A stretch of DNA of 64,000 nucleotides from Endobugula sp965225895 (GCA_965225895.1 CBDDBR010000011.1:992001-1056000), one strand, 5' to 3'. Shown: positions 34,763-44,220, counted from the first letter of the stretch. Translations and numbers: made by a program. The notes: generated by a model not told the origin, from the letters alone.

Positions 34763-36847
34763 TTATGCGACTTTATTCATCGCCATTAATGGGAAACTAA
34801 TTGTAAATCGAGAATATTGACTTTCTCTGTGTGATATATTTATTTTACCTTTGACTTGCTTAACCTTTTGCATAACAACGTCCATACCCACACCTCGGCC
34901 TGCATCATCATTGACGGTATCTGCCGTTGAAAAACCTGGAGTAAATATCAATGACAATAAACGCTTATTATCCCAAAGTTCAATTTCTTGCTCTGTCCAT
35001 TGACCTGATGCTAGCGCACGTTGACGTAGTTTATTAAAATCAAAACCTGCACCATCATCTTTAAAGACCATTTCTATCATGCCTTCGGATGTAGAAGATA
35101 AACGAATATCTATACGACCTTGCAATGATTTTTGAGCAGCTTCGCGCTCCTCAGGTGATTCAATACCATGCACAATTGAATTACGAATTAATTGAATACA
35201 AATACTATTGATTGTTTCTCTTAGCTCATTGGGAATACTTGTGTCATTTAATCCACTAGTGGCAAGCATAACGTTTTTATCGTATTTTTCTGATAGCTCT
35301 TTTGTTAATCGGCTCAATGTTTCCCAATGGTTAACATACTCATGCTCCACTGTTTCTTCCGACGGTGAAAAACGACCAAATTGTGATAACTTTTCAACCA
35401 ATGTAGTAACCGATTGTGCATAGTTGATAATATTATCGAGACGAACAGCCAGTGATAGAAAGTCTTGCCCCTTAATTGTTTGCAACTGACGAATAGAATC
35501 CAGCTCTTCTTCAAAATTATGACATAAGGCCACAAACTCTGTTAGGGATAACGCCGAAGACTCACCCTTTAGATTATGAATTTCTATAAAAATAGCATTC
35601 ACTTTGTCATGAAATTGTAATTGTGTTTTTGTGGGCTGTTTTAATAATCGATTAATATTAGAAAAACACTGATAAGCGCTATCTAAAAATATTTTTAACA
35701 ATGATGGATTGGCGTGAAGAATTCCTGTTAGCATACCAATTTGTTGTTCATTGTGCTCCTTCGCCTGAGACAGTTCTTTTTCGAGTTTAACTGTAAGGGT
35801 AATATCATTTACTGTGGCAAGAACATCAACGATCTCGGTGTTATGGTAAACACGCTTAAAGTCAAAGCTAAGGTATTTTGTTGAAAATCCTCCAGAGCCA
35901 TCGGCAATATTCACTTGTATTTTCTCTAACGGGTTTAAATCTCCAATTAAATTTTCTTTTATTTTTGGATTAAATAATAATCGTAAAAAACCTTGTGCAG
36001 CCTCTAAGTTATGAACAGAAACAATATCTTTTAATAGCGATTCAAAATTAACATCCTGTTCATCCGATATATTTAAAATCTCATACAGTTTATCTGAACG
36101 TTGCGAACCAATCGTAAAATCTTCATGAATAAGAAACAAGCCTTCATTTACAGTTAACAATATTTCAGACGTTTCTTTTCTTGCTTTTTCTAAAACCTCG
36201 TCCCCTTTTCTTAATTGCCCAACAAAGTGAAACAAAATAATGAAAAAGTTAATTAAAGCCATACCAATACCTGCGGTTTGAATCAATCGCAAACGCTCTG
36301 CTTTTGACGCCGCCACAGCTTCTAACGAAACGGTAAGGTCATTCATTAATTTTAAAAGTAATAAATTGTTCTGCTGACCAAATGCTATAGCCGATTTAAT
36401 GGATTCATTGTTATTTGGTGTATCGATCACTTGGTCAATTTTATCTTTATAAGCTGTCCAGATTGACTTTGCAGACTCGACTGCACGACGACTATTTTCG
36501 TCTTCAGCACGATTAAGAAGAATTTTATTACCACCAGCACCGGTTGCGGCTCCACCTAAATCAAACGCAGTAAATGTTTCATCAAATAAGTTTCGACTAA
36601 ATGTTAATTCTTTAATAATATCATTACGCTGACTGGTATCTTCGAAAGAATAATCTAAATCTAATAACGATTTCGTCATACGTTGCGATAGCATACGTTG
36701 TCGTCCAGATAAATTAATACTGGCTGCATCTTCTGCAATCTGAAAAGAAATATAAAAATTAAGTATTAAGACCGAGGCATCTAAAATCAAAAACAAACCG
36801 ATAGAAACCAAAATGTTTTTATATTTACCAATTGCAAACCCAGACAT
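34763..36847 (-). CDS. Membrane CheA-like kinase with PilJ/NarX-type sensor
   Basis: The 694-residue protein starts with a membrane helix (about 10-33), then a periplasmic sensor of the type IV pili MCP/NarX kind (INLSGRQRMLSQRMTKSL at 44-61), a second helix (about 188-210), a PAS-like region (about 225-345), an HPt-like domain with likely phospho-accepting His424 (EIHNLKGESSAL) and a CheA-type ATPase (NSIVHGIE with Asn556, DDGAGF at 597-602, GRGVGMDVV at 650-658). It ends there: there is no CheW-like P5 domain and no obvious P3 dimerisation helix pair. It may therefore be a self-contained membrane kinase that does not need CheW or separate receptors. Confidence 0.88.
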   Translation of the reverse strand: MSGFAIGKYKNILVSIGLFLILDASVLILNFYISFQIAEDAASINLSGRQRMLSQRMTKSLLDLDYSFEDTSQRNDIIKELTFSRNLFDETFTAFDLGGAATGAGGNKILLNRAEDENSRRAVESAKSIWTAYKDKIDQVIDTPNNNESIKSAIAFGQQNNLLLLKLMNDLTVSLEAVAASKAERLRLIQTAGIGMALINFFIILFHFVGQLRKGDEVLEKARKETSEILLTVNEGLFLIHEDFTIGSQRSDKLYEILNISDEQDVNFESLLKDIVSVHNLEAAQGFLRLLFNPKIKENLIGDLNPLEKIQVNIADGSGGFSTKYLSFDFKRVYHNTEIVDVLATVNDITLTVKLEKELSQAKEHNEQQIGMLTGILHANPSLLKIFLDSAYQCFSNINRLLKQPTKTQLQFHDKVNAIFIEIHNLKGESSALSLTEFVALCHNFEEELDSIRQLQTIKGQDFLSLAVRLDNIINYAQSVTTLVEKLSQFGRFSPSEETVEHEYVNHWETLSRLTKELSEKYDKNVMLATSGLNDTSIPNELRETINSICIQLIRNSIVHGIESPEEREAAQKSLQGRIDIRLSSTSEGMIEMVFKDDGAGFDFNKLRQRALASGQWTEQEIELWDNKRLLSLIFTPGFSTADTVNDDAGRGVGMDVVMQKVKQVKGKINISHRESQYSRFTISFPLMAMNKVA

Positions 36848-37110
36848 GTTTCACCTTACGTTGAGAGGACTCACACAGGAAAAGCATGATTTATGCCAAT
36901 GACTTAAAATGTACTGCGTAATGATAAATAATCGCCACACTTGCTTAATTTTTTATCATAAGGCACAAAATTTGCGCCTAAAAAATTATATATGGGATAC
37001 GTGAAAGCATAAAAAAGTGCCTTTTTTGTAACAAAAGCACCAGCTGCACTAATTGAGTGCGCAGACAATAAATAAAGAAAAGTAAAAAAGAGAATGAATA
37101 TGACAGACAT
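36848..37110. other. Gap between hupB terminator and the kinase gene
   Basis: This AT-rich gap probably carries the promoter of the kinase module. It contains a 68-codon minus-strand frame (36904-37110) whose start lies directly against the T-run of the hupB terminator and has no ribosome site. Its predicted product has a hydrophobic start (SVIFILFFTFLYLLSAHS) but resembles nothing I recognise, so I do not call it a gene. A GGCAC/ATGC pair near 37007-37021 looks like sigma-54 but has 11-bp spacing. Confidence 0.4.
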
Positions 37111-37139
37111 AAAAAAAGCGCTAAAAAAGCGCTTTTTTT
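37111..37139. terminator. Intrinsic terminator of hupB (usable on both strands)
   Basis: A7-GCGC (37111-37121) pairs with GCGC-T7 (37129-37139), giving an 11-bp stem with a 7-nt loop and T-runs on either strand. It lies 24 bp after the hupB stop. Confidence 0.9.
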
Positions 37140-37162
37140 ATTACGACATGTAAAAGATTCAA

Positions 37163-37438
37163 TTATGAATTAACAGCATCTTTTAATGATTTACCTGCTT
37201 TAAAGCTTGGGATTTTAGCTGCTGCAATTTCTATCGGAGCACCTGTTTGAGGGTTACGACCTGTACGTGCAGCTCTATCTTTTACAGAAAAAGTACCAAA
37301 TCCTACTAGAGCTACTTGATCCCCTTGTTTTAATGTTGCTTCAATCGTTTCAATAACTGCTTCTAAAGCTCGTCCTGCTGCTGCTTTTGGAAGGTCTGCC
37401 GATTCAGCAATAGCTTCGATAAGTTCTGATTTATTCAC
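37163..37438 (-). CDS. hupB: DNA-binding protein HU-beta
   Basis: The 91-residue histone-like protein matches the HU family over its whole length, with the DNA-binding arm region FGTFSVKDRAARTGRNPQTG and the C-terminal AAKIPSFKAGKSLKDAV. HU dimers bend and compact DNA. The start codon is GTG at 37438, preceded by AGAGG with suitable spacing and a TATACT box about 30 bp upstream. It lies downstream of lon, as in most gammaproteobacteria. Confidence 0.97.
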   Translation of the reverse strand: MNKSELIEAIAESADLPKAAAGRALEAVIETIEATLKQGDQVALVGFGTFSVKDRAARTGRNPQTGAPIEIAAAKIPSFKAGKSLKDAVNS

Positions 37439-37792
37439 AATATGCCTCTTTTTTTATTTAGTATAACGTTTTAGTTTTTATCATTATCATCGGCAGTGGC
37501 GTAGGCTTCGCTCGATGAAAAATCTTATGGTTTATCCATTGCTAGTATTAAGACACATCACTAGAGCTCCTATCATTAGCCATAAAATAACTAACGATCA
37601 CTAGAAGTCAAATACCAACCTGAACGATGTAAACTGAAAGGTATCACTTATAACGTCCCTGAACAAACGATTTTATACCAATAGTCATGGCAAAGGTCAA
37701 GGCAACAAGAGAGAAATATAGAAATGCAGCAACAAATAATGCATTTTTGCTCAACATTTCTACAATACCTAAACCATTCCTAAACTATAGTA
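37439..37792. other. 354-bp lon-hupB intergenic region
   Basis: This gap holds the hupB promoter end (minus-strand TATACT box around 37463-37468, and AGAGG just before the GTG start) and, nearer lon, a 37-codon candidate ORF on the minus strand (37644-37757). No strong terminator was found after lon. The rest is AT-rich DNA without recognisable motifs. Confidence 0.5.
37644..37757 (-). CDS. Candidate 37-residue single-helix membrane peptide
   Basis: A short frame starts with ATG 36 bp after the lon stop. The predicted peptide begins MLSKNALFVAAFLYFSLVAL, continues with a hydrophobic stretch and ends with a basic tail (SFVQGRYK). A charged start, one membrane helix and a positive C-terminus are typical of bacterial small membrane proteins. 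The ribosome site is weak (AGG about 12 nt upstream) and an AT-rich gap of this size can yield such a frame by chance, so coding status is unproven. Confidence 0.3.
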   Translation of the reverse strand: MLSKNALFVAAFLYFSLVALTFAMTIGIKSFVQGRYK

Positions 37793-40228
37793 CTAGTGCT
37801 TAACGGCCTCTGTTGCACCCGTTGCCGTACCTAACGCCTTTGCTTCTAATGCTTTAAATTCATCATCCGATAAGCCTACTGGCTTCGATTCTAGCGCCAC
37901 TTCAAGTACTTGATCAATCCATTTAACAGGCACGATGGTTAAATCGGCCTTAATATTATCTGGAATTTCTTTTAGGTCTCTTTCATTGCCCTGAGGTATT
38001 AATACCGTTTTAATACCCCCGCGATGAGCCGCTAGTAGCTTTTCTTTTAAACCACCAATACGCAACACTTCTCCACGCAAGGTGATTTCACCAGTCATTG
38101 CTACATCAGCTTTAATCGGAATATTAGTTAATACCGATACCAATGCCGTACTCATTGCGATACCAGCACTTGGGCCATCTTTAGGCGTAGCGCCTTCTGG
38201 CACATGAATATGAACATCAAAATTTTCGAGGTAATCAGGCGCTACACCTAACATCTGTGCACGAGAGCGTACAACGGTTAACGCTGCTTGAATAGATTCT
38301 TGCATAACATCACCCAAAGAACCTGTTTTAACAATGCGGCCTTTACCATACACAGCCGATGCTTCAATAGTCAGTAACTCTCCCCCTACCTGTGTCCATG
38401 CAAGACCCGTTACCTGACCGATTTGGTTTTCTTGTTCTGCAACACCATAATCAAATTTACGAACACCTAAGTATTCTTCTAGATTACTTGCATCAACAGT
38501 TAATAAGGTTTGTTGCTTATTTTTAGTAAATGCGGTGACTGCTTTACGCGCTATCTTTGCCACTTCTCGATCTAGGCTACGCACACCTGCTTCACGCGTA
38601 AAATAACGCACAATATCGCGAATAGCGCTGTCTTCTATTGTTAATTCATTAGATTTAAGCCCGTTGTGCTTCATTTGCTTAGGAATAAGATACTTTTGAG
38701 CAATATTAAGCTTTTCGTCTTCGGTATACCCTGGAATACGGATAACTTCCATACGATCCAGCAATGGCCCCGGTATATTCATTGAATTTGACGTACATAC
38801 AAACATCACATCAGATAAATCGTAATTCACCTCTAAATAATGATCGTTAAAGGTATGATTTTGTTCTGGGTCTAATACTTCTAATAATGCAGATGCTGGG
38901 TCACCACGATGATCCATTCCCATTTTATCAATTTCATCAAGTAAGAATAATGGGTTTTTAACCCCTACTTTAGACATTTTTTGAACAAGCTTACCCGGCA
39001 TTGAGCCAATATATGTTCTACGATGACCTCGAATTTCGGCCTCGTCACGCACGCCACCTAAAGCCATGCGGATAAACTTACGGTTAGTGGCACGAGCAAT
39101 GGACTCACCTAGTGATGTTTTACCCACGCCCGGTGGCCCCACTAAACATAACACTGGGCCTTTAATACGTTTCACACGGGCTTGCACGGCCAAATACTCT
39201 AAAATACGCTCTTTTACATCTTCAAGACCATAATGATCTTCTTCTAAAATGGCTTCTGCTCTCGCTAAATCGTTGCGAATTTTGCTACGTTTTTTCCACG
39301 GAACATTAATAATCCAGTCTAAGTAGGAACGTAATACCGATGCCTCTGCGGACATTGGCGACATCATTTTTAATTTACCTAATTCAGATAATGCTTTTTC
39401 TGATGCTTCTTTGTGCATACCTGACTCAGCAATTTTTTTCTCTAGCTCTTCAACTTCGCTAACTTCTTCACCTAAATCGCCTAATTCTTTTTGAATCGCT
39501 TTCATTTGCTCATTCAAATAATATTCGCGCTGGCTTTTTTCCATTTGTTTTTTAACGCGCCCGCGAATACGTTTTTCTACTTGATGCACATCAATTTCGG
39601 CATCCATTAATGAGAGCAAATGCTCTAAACGCTCGCCTTCCGAAGAGATTTCTAATGCTTCTTGTTTTTGTGATAACTGCAAAGACATGTGCGCAGCAAT
39701 GGTATCGGCTAAACGCCCCGGTTCATCAATGCCCGATAGAGATGTTGTTACTTCAGCGGGTACTTTTTTACTTAATTCAACATATTGCTCAAATTGATGA
39801 ATTACCGTGCTCATCAATATTTTTGCTTCGTCTTCAGGTAATAATTCTGTGTCTACTTTTTCAATTTTAGCTTTGAAGTATTCCTCTTCAACCAAATCGG
39901 TCATTCGTGCACGATAACCGCCTTCAACCAGTACTTTCACCGTACCATCAGGTAGTTTTAATAATTGCAAAATGGAGGCAATAGTTCCTATTTCATACAA
40001 GCCTTCTTTACTTGGGCTGTCGTTATTTGCATCACGTTGTGCAATCAGTAAAACCTGCTTATTCGTTTGCATCGCTTCTTCAAGCGCTTTAATCGATTTT
40101 GCACGGCCAACAAACAAGGGCAATACCATGTGCGGATAAACCACTACATCGCGTAAGGGTAATAAAGGATATTCAGATTCTATGATTTGATCAGGTTGTG
40201 ACACGCTAATTGGCCCCTTTTTCTTCAT
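37793..40228 (-). CDS. lon: ATP-dependent protease Lon
   Basis: The 811-residue protein has the N-terminal substrate domain (about 15-215), a coiled-coil region (RVKKQMEKSQREYYLNEQMK), an AAA+ module with Walker A GPPGVGKTSLG, and a C-terminal protease domain with the catalytic Ser in PKDGPSAGIAM and a Lys further on (GLKEKLLAAHRGG region). Lon degrades misfolded and regulatory proteins. Length and domain order match bacterial LonA. The C-terminal tail is short and Ala/Thr rich. A 164-bp gap containing the clpX terminator separates it from clpX. Confidence 0.98.
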   Translation of the reverse strand: MKKKGPISVSQPDQIIESEYPLLPLRDVVVYPHMVLPLFVGRAKSIKALEEAMQTNKQVLLIAQRDANNDSPSKEGLYEIGTIASILQLLKLPDGTVKVLVEGGYRARMTDLVEEEYFKAKIEKVDTELLPEDEAKILMSTVIHQFEQYVELSKKVPAEVTTSLSGIDEPGRLADTIAAHMSLQLSQKQEALEISSEGERLEHLLSLMDAEIDVHQVEKRIRGRVKKQMEKSQREYYLNEQMKAIQKELGDLGEEVSEVEELEKKIAESGMHKEASEKALSELGKLKMMSPMSAEASVLRSYLDWIINVPWKKRSKIRNDLARAEAILEEDHYGLEDVKERILEYLAVQARVKRIKGPVLCLVGPPGVGKTSLGESIARATNRKFIRMALGGVRDEAEIRGHRRTYIGSMPGKLVQKMSKVGVKNPLFLLDEIDKMGMDHRGDPASALLEVLDPEQNHTFNDHYLEVNYDLSDVMFVCTSNSMNIPGPLLDRMEVIRIPGYTEDEKLNIAQKYLIPKQMKHNGLKSNELTIEDSAIRDIVRYFTREAGVRSLDREVAKIARKAVTAFTKNKQQTLLTVDASNLEEYLGVRKFDYGVAEQENQIGQVTGLAWTQVGGELLTIEASAVYGKGRIVKTGSLGDVMQESIQAALTVVRSRAQMLGVAPDYLENFDVHIHVPEGATPKDGPSAGIAMSTALVSVLTNIPIKADVAMTGEITLRGEVLRIGGLKEKLLAAHRGGIKTVLIPQGNERDLKEIPDNIKADLTIVPVKWIDQVLEVALESKPVGLSDDEFKALEAKALGTATGATEAVKH

Positions 40229-40356
40229 TCAATAGGTCATTGAATGGTCATTGAAATTCTATATGGATAAGAATAATAGTGGTGGCAAAGTACGTAAATT
40301 ACAAGGCTCAAGCTCATGAAATTTGGCCTTTTATTTTTCTTATTAGTATTATGTAT

Positions 40357-40388
40357 AGAAAAACGGCCCTCGTAATGAGAGCCGTTTG
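40357..40388 (-). terminator. Intrinsic terminator of clpX
   Basis: On the minus strand AAACGGC pairs with GCCGTTT and an inner CTC with GAG, and the stem is followed by TTTTTC. It starts 5 bp after the clpX stop codon. It separates clpX from the lon promoter region. Confidence 0.8.
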
Positions 40389-40392
40389 GATA

Positions 40393-41694
40393 TTACTCGT
40401 CAGGCAATGCTGACTTCACTGATTCGCTATTATCGTACACCAGTAATGGTTCTGAATCGCCGTTAATAACGCCTTCATCAACAACGACTTTTTCAACGTT
40501 CTCTTCTGATGGAATACGGTACATTGTATCAAGCAATACAGATTCCATAATTGAACGTAAACCACGTGCGCCTGTTTTTCTAATCATCGCCTTTTTAGCA
40601 ACAGCACTTAAGGCATCAGGGCGAAAATCAATTTCTACATCTTCCATCTCAAACAATTTAGTATATTGTTTCGTTAGGGAGTTCTTAGGCTCTGTAAGGA
40701 TTTGTATGAGTGCCTCTTCATCCAATTCTTCCAGCGTAGCAATCATTGGTAAACGACCAACAAACTCAGGAATCAGACCATAGCTCACCAAATCTTCTGA
40801 TTCTAGCTCTTTTAACGCTTCACCAACGCCTTTATCTTCATCTTTGTTTTTAACAACAGCGTTAAAACCAATACCGCCCTTCTCTGAACGATCACGAATC
40901 ACTTTATCCAGACCCGCAAAAGCACCGCCACAGACAAACAGAATGTTAGATGTATCAACTTGTAAAAATTCTTGCTGAGGATGTTTACGTCCACCTTGAG
41001 GAGGCACTGAGGCAACCGTCCCTTCAATTAACTTTAATAACGCCTGCTGAACACCTTCACCCGACACATCACGTGTAATTGATGGGTTATCGCTTTTACG
41101 TGAAATTTTGTCAATTTCATCAATATAAACAATACCTTGCTGCGCTTTTTCTACATCGTAGTCACACTTTTGCAGAAGTTTTTGAATAATATTTTCAACA
41201 TCTTCACCAACATAACCCGCTTCGGTTAATGTGGTCGCATCTGCAATCGTAAAAGGAACATTCAATAGACGCGCTAATGTTTCAGCTAACAGTGTTTTAC
41301 CGCTACCTGTAGGCCCTACCATTAAGATGTTACTCTTTCCTAATTCAACTTGGTCTTTCTCTTTCGTCGCCGTGTCAGAAAAACGTAAGCGCTTATAGTG
41401 GTTATAAACCGCTACCGCTAATACACGCTTGGCACGAAATTGACCAATGACATATTGATCGAGAATCTCTGTGATTTCTTTTGGCGAGGGCAGCTTATCT
41501 GAACCCGTCTCTGTTGCGGTACTTTCTTGAATCTCTTCACGAATAATGTCATTACATAAATCAACGCATTCATCACAGATAAATACAGAAGGTCCAGCAA
41601 TTAGCTTACGTACTTCGTGTTGGCTTTTTCCACAAAACGAGCAGTAAAGTAATTTACCACTATCATCGCTACCATCTTTACCATTATCGGTCAT
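40393..41694 (-). CDS. clpX: ClpXP unfoldase subunit ClpX
   Basis: The 433-residue AAA+ unfoldase has an N-terminal zinc-binding domain with Cys18, Cys21, Cys40 and Cys43 (CSFCGK...CDEC), Walker A GPTGSGKT, Walker B GIVYIDEIDKI, and the ClpP-contacting IGF loop (GGIGFNAVV). It recognises tagged substrates and feeds them to ClpP. It follows clpP after an unusually long 268-bp gap, which could hold its own promoter. Confidence 0.98.
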   Translation of the reverse strand: MTDNGKDGSDDSGKLLYCSFCGKSQHEVRKLIAGPSVFICDECVDLCNDIIREEIQESTATETGSDKLPSPKEITEILDQYVIGQFRAKRVLAVAVYNHYKRLRFSDTATKEKDQVELGKSNILMVGPTGSGKTLLAETLARLLNVPFTIADATTLTEAGYVGEDVENIIQKLLQKCDYDVEKAQQGIVYIDEIDKISRKSDNPSITRDVSGEGVQQALLKLIEGTVASVPPQGGRKHPQQEFLQVDTSNILFVCGGAFAGLDKVIRDRSEKGGIGFNAVVKNKDEDKGVGEALKELESEDLVSYGLIPEFVGRLPMIATLEELDEEALIQILTEPKNSLTKQYTKLFEMEDVEIDFRPDALSAVAKKAMIRKTGARGLRSIMESVLLDTMYRIPSEENVEKVVVDEGVINGDSEPLLVYDNSESVKSALPDE

Positions 41695-41962
41695 TTGATT
41701 ACCTTGCTCTTACTCTACTAAATAGATATTTGTATCGAACTTATGGACTATTTTTATTAAATAGATACTTAATATTAACGGCTAATAATTGCCAAACCTT
41801 AAGACAATATATTTAAGCTTCTATCCATATCAATGCTTTTTACGCATAAGTCCGCACTTTTTGTCACTTTAATACTGATTTATTGCATTTTAACATGACT
41901 GAAAAATAAGTCATTTTTAAAAAAATACACTAAAAATCCACGATATGACGTCAAAAATACGC

Positions 41963-42613
41963 TTAGACACCACTTCTTGATGTTAAAACATCATCAATTA
42001 AGCCATAGTCTTTTGATTCTTGAGCACTCATAAAACGATCTCTTTCGGTATCACGAGCAACATCTTCAATACTACGACCAGAATGTTCCGCCATAATTTC
42101 ATTTAAACGTTGACGAATTTTCAAAATTTCTTCTGCATGGATGGAGATATCTGTTGCTTGACCCTGAGCACCGCCACTTGGCTGGTGAATCATTGTGCGT
42201 GCATTAGGTAGGCAAAAACGTTTACCTGGTGCACCCGCATTCAATAAAAAGGCACCCATACTACACGCTTGACCAATACACATAGTGCTTACATCAGGCT
42301 TAATAAACTGCATTGTATCGTAAATAGATAAACCCGCAGTTACGGAACCACCTGGTGAATTAATGTATAAATGAATGTCTTTATCGGGATTTTCGGCTTC
42401 CAAGAAGAGTAACTGTGCCACGACAAGGTTTGCCATATGGTCTTCTACTTGACCAACAAGAAATATCACTCGCTCTTTAAGTAAACGCGAATAAATATCA
42501 TATGAGCGCTCACCTCTAGCGGTCTGCTCAACCACCATAGGTACTAAGCCACTATTACTGATATCTTGAGTTAGATTGCCTTGCATTACATCATGCATTT
42601 GAAAATTTGCCAT
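41963..42613 (-). CDS. clpP: ATP-dependent Clp protease proteolytic subunit ClpP
   Basis: The 216-residue serine protease has catalytic Ser118 (GQACSMGA) and His143 (MIHQPSGG), with Asp in the C-terminal DYGLIDDV region. The N-terminal stretch before VPMVVEQTARGERSYDIYS is likely a short propeptide, as in E. coli. It forms the degradation chamber used by ClpX. It lies between tig and clpX. Confidence 0.98.
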   Translation of the reverse strand: MANFQMHDVMQGNLTQDISNSGLVPMVVEQTARGERSYDIYSRLLKERVIFLVGQVEDHMANLVVAQLLFLEAENPDKDIHLYINSPGGSVTAGLSIYDTMQFIKPDVSTMCIGQACSMGAFLLNAGAPGKRFCLPNARTMIHQPSGGAQGQATDISIHAEEILKIRQRLNEIMAEHSGRSIEDVARDTERDRFMSAQESKDYGLIDDVLTSRSGV

Positions 42614-42819
42614 ATCGACACGGTTCCCATTTAACGAAAGTCATAAAGTTATAATTTCTTTTAGATAAAATAGATTTTACCTAAAAACAATCATGTATTT
42701 ATTTAGCTTAACCCGTGATTAGCAGAGATGCCAGTAATCCGATAAATAAAAGAGAGGAAAGTTTCACACTTGGTGAAACAAAGAACGCATGGGATATTTT
42801 TTAAACAATTATTGATATG

Positions 42820-42855
42820 TAATAAGCGATTAATTAGACAATTAACCGCTTATTA
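42820..42855 (-). other. Large stem-loop after tig
   Basis: TAATAAGCG (42820-42828) pairs with CGCTTATTA (42847-42855), and an inner TTAATT/AATTAA pair extends it to about 15 bp with one mismatch and a 4-nt loop. It begins 12 bp after the tig stop. No T-run follows on the minus strand, so it may be an mRNA-stabilising or processing element, or a weak terminator, between tig and clpP. Confidence 0.55.
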
Positions 42856-42867
42856 CATGAAAAGAAA

Positions 42868-44181
42868 TTACGCTTGCGGCTTAACTACTTCTTCGTAGCT
42901 CACTGTTTTTTCTGTTACTGTCGCTTTATCAAGCACAAGATCCACAACCATATCTTCTAATACGGACGCTTCAACGCCTGATAGCATCTGAGGATTTTCG
43001 TAGTAATATTTAATTACTTCTGCTGGCTCATCATAGCTGCTAGCTAGTGATTCGATCGCAGCACGAACAACATCAGCCTCTGGCTTTAATTTATTCTCTT
43101 TGATCACTTCACCTAAAATCAAACCTAAGCTTACACGACGCTCAGCCTGCTCTTTGAACATATCATCAGGTAGCAACGACTTTAAATCTAATTCTTTATT
43201 TTGCTGCATTCCACCAAACTGCTGCATCATTTGATTTCTTAATACTTCGGTTTCTGAAGCAATAAGTGCCGCTGGTAACTCTACCGTATTGGCTTCAAGT
43301 AATAAGTCCATTACCGTTGTTTTTACTTTATTTTTAACGCCGTTTTCTAACTCGCGCTCCATGTTCTTAACGATATCAGCACGGAATAACTCCATATCAC
43401 CATGAGTAACGCCAAATTTCTTCATTAACTCTTCGTCAAACTCAGGCAATACTTTTTCTGACACGGTGTTGACTGTTACAACGAATTCAACAGCTGCACC
43501 TTTTAATTCTTCTGCGTGGTACTCTTCTGGGAAAGTCAGTGATAGTGTTTTCTCTTCACCAGCACTTAAACCCACAAGACCATCTTCAAAACCAGGGATC
43601 ATAGAACCAGACCCTAATACAAGGTCTTGTTTCTCAGCTTGACCGCCGTCAAACGCTTCGCCGTCTTTTGTACCCGTATAATCAATATTTAACTTATCGC
43701 CGTCAGCGGCTGCACGCTCTACCACGTTATGTGTGGCTTGTTGTTCACGTAATGACAGATACATTGCTTCAATGCTTTCTTCTGTTACTTCAGCAACAAG
43801 TTTTTCTACTTTAAAGCCATCAAACGCACCCACGGTTACTTCTGGGTATACTTCAAATGTTGCGATATATTCTAGGTCTTTACCTGACTCAAATTGATTA
43901 ATCTCAATTTTTGGCTGACCTGCAGGCTGTACATTTTCTTTCTCGAACGCTTCTTGTAAAGAACCGTTAATCACATCACCCAAGATTTCTTGACGAACGC
44001 TTTCACCATACTGCTGCTTAACGATTTTTAATGGCACTTTACCTTTACGGAAGCCGTTAATGCGAATAGTTTTCGCTGCTTCTTTTAAACGCTCATCGGC
44101 GCGGCTGTCAATCTTCTCAGCTGGAACACCTACCGTTAAACGACGCTCTAAGCCTGATGTGGTTTCAATAGAAACTTGCAT
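42868..44181 (-). CDS. tig: Trigger factor chaperone
   Basis: The 437-residue ribosome-associated chaperone has an N-terminal ribosome-binding domain with the signature region NGFRKGKVPLKIV, an FKBP-type domain (LNIDYTGTKDGEAFDGG, PGFEDGLVGLSAGEE) and a helical C-domain. The frame is open back to 44214, but I start at ATG 44181 (MQVSIETTSGLERRL) because it matches family starts and has AAGAGG/AGAG sites upstream. It folds nascent proteins at the ribosome exit. Confidence 0.97.
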   Translation of the reverse strand: MQVSIETTSGLERRLTVGVPAEKIDSRADERLKEAAKTIRINGFRKGKVPLKIVKQQYGESVRQEILGDVINGSLQEAFEKENVQPAGQPKIEINQFESGKDLEYIATFEVYPEVTVGAFDGFKVEKLVAEVTEESIEAMYLSLREQQATHNVVERAAADGDKLNIDYTGTKDGEAFDGGQAEKQDLVLGSGSMIPGFEDGLVGLSAGEEKTLSLTFPEEYHAEELKGAAVEFVVTVNTVSEKVLPEFDEELMKKFGVTHGDMELFRADIVKNMERELENGVKNKVKTTVMDLLLEANTVELPAALIASETEVLRNQMMQQFGGMQQNKELDLKSLLPDDMFKEQAERRVSLGLILGEVIKENKLKPEADVVRAAIESLASSYDEPAEVIKYYYENPQMLSGVEASVLEDMVVDLVLDKATVTEKTVSYEEVVKPQA

Positions 44182-44220
44182 GATTTTCTCTTGCCTCTTG
44201 GGGGTCTTTGTCAATTCTGA

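Noticed and set aside
37006..37022. Sigma-54-like site upstream of the membrane kinase
   Set aside because: The GGCAC and ATGC elements are good but 11 bp apart, so the spacing is wrong.
36904..37110. 68-codon frame between hupB and the kinase gene
   Set aside because: It starts against the terminator T-run with no ribosome site and has no recognisable similarity; hydrophobic bias follows from T-rich DNA.
41945..41952. TGACGTCA palindrome after clpP
   Set aside because: A single 8-bp palindrome in a 3' gap is expected by chance and has no known bacterial factor here.
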